A stretch of 64,000 nt of DNA from Ambrosia x helenae (taxonomy: Eukaryota; Streptophyta; Magnoliopsida; Asterales; Asteraceae). A program made the position numbers and the translations under genes. The stretch lies in NCBI GenBank assembly GCA_030844895.1, contig CM061231.1:154285889-154349888 (forward strand), written 5' to 3'. The notes under the pieces were generated by a model that was not told the origin of the DNA, did not search any database, and saw only the letters and a list, made by a program, of their open reading frames with translations. Positions 62,581-64,000 of this stretch are shown piece after piece. Positions within the stretch are counted from its first letter, which is position 1. Each line of letters opens with the position of its first letter.

Positions 62581-62962
62581 TCTAGTTTTCCAGTTCGTCG
62601 TGTTTAACGCATTCTAACACATTTTAACACATGAGCATGCAACCTTAGTCTATGTTTATCATATTTAAGCATGGATGATTATCTACACATCATTTAAACA
62701 CATCTAAGCATATAATCCACCATACGGCAATTAGTCTACACATACACTTAATTAGTTTATGTAATTCACCAACAACGGGACTCGTATCGTGTGTGTGTGT
62801 GTGTGTGACTAATCCCAATGATCTCCCGAATCATTGGAACCCTGGACAATACGGACTGTGTTCCGACTCTACTGACCCCGTCAAGTATGCTTAATAAACG
62901 TTTTTCGCTAAGGTAGACTTATGTGTTTGTAAAATGTTGACCCAAACATGCCGGGTGTCACA

Positions 62963-63080
62963 TCATCCCCCTGTTGAAAGAATTTTCGTCCCGAAAATTT
63001 CCCGAAGTCGAGGAGGGAAACAAATAAGAAGAAAATTTTTCCGGGTCGTCACATCATCCCCCTGTTGAAAGGAATCTCGT
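62963..63080 (-). promoter_or_regulatory. Duplicated polypurine tract / LTR-start junction of Z
   Basis: On the minus strand CAACAGGGGGATGA followed by TGTGAC occurs twice, at 62957-62977 and about 92 bp away at 63049-63069. Each is preceded by a CGGGACGA word (the end-of-pol signature of chromoviruses). The inner one abuts the LTR; the outer one is followed by TGTGACGACCCGG, a slightly different LTR start. Confidence 0.75.
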
Positions 63081-63433
63081 CCCGAGATTCTTTCGGCTTC
63101 AACAGTAATGAGTGTCGACCTCTGCGCCCAAGTAACGTATCCCCAAAATACAACAAGTGAAGGTCATGAATCAAACGTGCCAGTAATAACCGGGAAACCA
63201 CTTTCCCAAATATGAGTATGAGACAAGAGACCCCCGATGAAAGCCTACTGGAGCCTACTATGATCGGTATAACTAATCCACAGGTACCGTCCAAGTAGCA
63301 TCCCCAAAGGACCCTCATCAACCCCAAAGAATGAGAAGTAGCGACCAAACCACAAAGAAAACACCCGAAACACGAACGCACAACAATGCGGATAAAAGTA
63401 TGACCAAAGCGTAACAAGAGATAAGAGAGAATA

Positions 63434-64000
63434 CGTACGGGTAACAGTGTCTGGGTCCACCTGGTTCTCCCTAGCACCAATCACATAAGCATGAGCACGA
63501 GTCCACCGGCCACCGCCTTCCTTGTCCCCATCCTTCCCTGTAGTCTCTGTGCCCCCTTGAGTCAACTTGGGACAGCTTCGCTTGAAGTGCCCCGCTTCCC
63601 CACAATGGAAGCAACCCTGGTTCCCCTGTGGAGCAGGGGTAGTAACAGCAGCAGTCTGAGTCGTCCCGGAAAGGTTGACCCTACAATTCTTGGCAAGATG
63701 CCCCGTCTTCTGACAACGCTCACAGCGAAAGCTCTCACAAGTACCAAAATGATGAAACCCACAACGTCCACACTTAGGGCTTTTCCCAGCATAGCCCCCC
63801 TGTTTCTGGTCCGATGCTGACCCAGAAGCTTCAGTCTTCTTCGCTGCCGGTTGTCGCTGAGTCCCCGATGAACCCTTATCCACGCTATCCCACTTCCTCT
63901 TGTTCTCAGTCGGCGCCTTCGCAGCAGAGCCTCTAGGAGGCAAGACACCCTCAGCAATCTTCAAATTGGTCATCTTGGTGGCTGACCGCACAGCCTCTGA
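63434..64000 (-). pseudogene. Gypsy gag C-terminus, pol deleted (Z)
   Basis: The minus-strand frame enters from the right edge. It encodes a basic gag tail with zinc-knuckle motifs: CGRCGFHHFGTC, CERCQKTGHLAKNC and CFHCGEAGHFKRSC, then HAYVIGARENQVDPDTVT, the linker that normally leads into the aspartic protease. Protease, RT, RNase H and integrase do not follow. After DTVT the frame runs on without homology to 63245, and the sequence reaches the 3' LTR within about 400 bp. Element Z is therefore a pol-less, non-autonomous chromovirus-like copy. The 5' part lies outside the window. Confidence 0.8.

Larger units (their letters stand above)
60268..62962 (-). repeat. 3' LTR of a chromovirus-like gypsy element (Z)
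   Basis: 2,695 bp. On the minus strand it starts TGTGACACCCGGC after a polypurine tract and ends GGGTGTGACA at 60268, beside CTTTA (one target-duplication copy; the other lies outside the window). It shares the phrase AATAGCGCTATCCA with family T LTRs. It holds a tandem TTCGCCCGTTTTTCC array (61397-61600), a GGTCGAA/TTCGACC-rich block (62395-62580) and a (GT)n tract at 62789-62807. Confidence 0.8.

Overview
The window looks like nuclear DNA of a flowering plant, probably a eudicot. It has plant-type introns and plant homologues (PP2A B55 subunit, PIE1, an ABC1 kinase). Most of it is mobile elements nested in one another: Ty1/copia, Ty3/gypsy, LINE, Helitron, hAT and Mutator-type. Base composition is AT-rich. 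Gene-length host coding DNA appears only at the left edge.

Layout. (1) 49-3016, minus strand: the first five exons of a PP2A regulatory subunit B gene that runs off the left edge, with a hAT-type MITE in intron 1. (2) 4015-7892: another hAT-type MITE and a 5'-truncated, decayed LINE. (3) 10178-17123: a Mutator-type MITE hosting a hAT-type element; two related Helitron-like elements, one carrying ABC1-kinase exons and the other three tandem copies of PIE1 exons; and a Cassandra-like LTR with a 5S rRNA segment. (4) 17351-18191: two foldback MITEs around a (TA)n tract. (5) 18211-43859: a very small Helitron-like element into which two large Sirevirus-like copia elements have inserted head to head. 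Element A (18232-30241, minus) is broken by two hAT-type MITEs, a stop and a frameshift. Element B (30253-43273, plus) looks intact and very young. Both carry a large third ORF after pol. (6) 45168-56551: a broken PIF/Harbinger-associated (Myb/SANT-like) gene whose intron holds a GCACGGGCGTGC-type LTR, which holds a solo gypsy LTR, which holds a whole non-autonomous gypsy element. (7) 56768-59773: a hAT element with a transposase C-terminus, and another Helitron. (8) 60268-64000: the 2.7-kb 3' LTR and gag end of a minus-strand chromovirus-like gypsy element with pol deleted.

The most interesting signal is in elements A and B. Each scatters its own short word (B: TGCGCACTTR; A: AACTWCTGAWG) through its LTR and through the non-coding leader of its third ORF. 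In B the LTR promoter block (11-bp-stem hairpin, GGCCCAA, TATA box about 16 bp on) recurs in diverged form about 1 kb upstream of ORF3, which suggests that ORF3 is a separate transcription unit. The two ORF3 proteins resemble each other at both ends and show no envelope features. In both elements a short GT-AG interval would join gag to pol in frame. All coordinates were read by eye; no alignment or database search was run.
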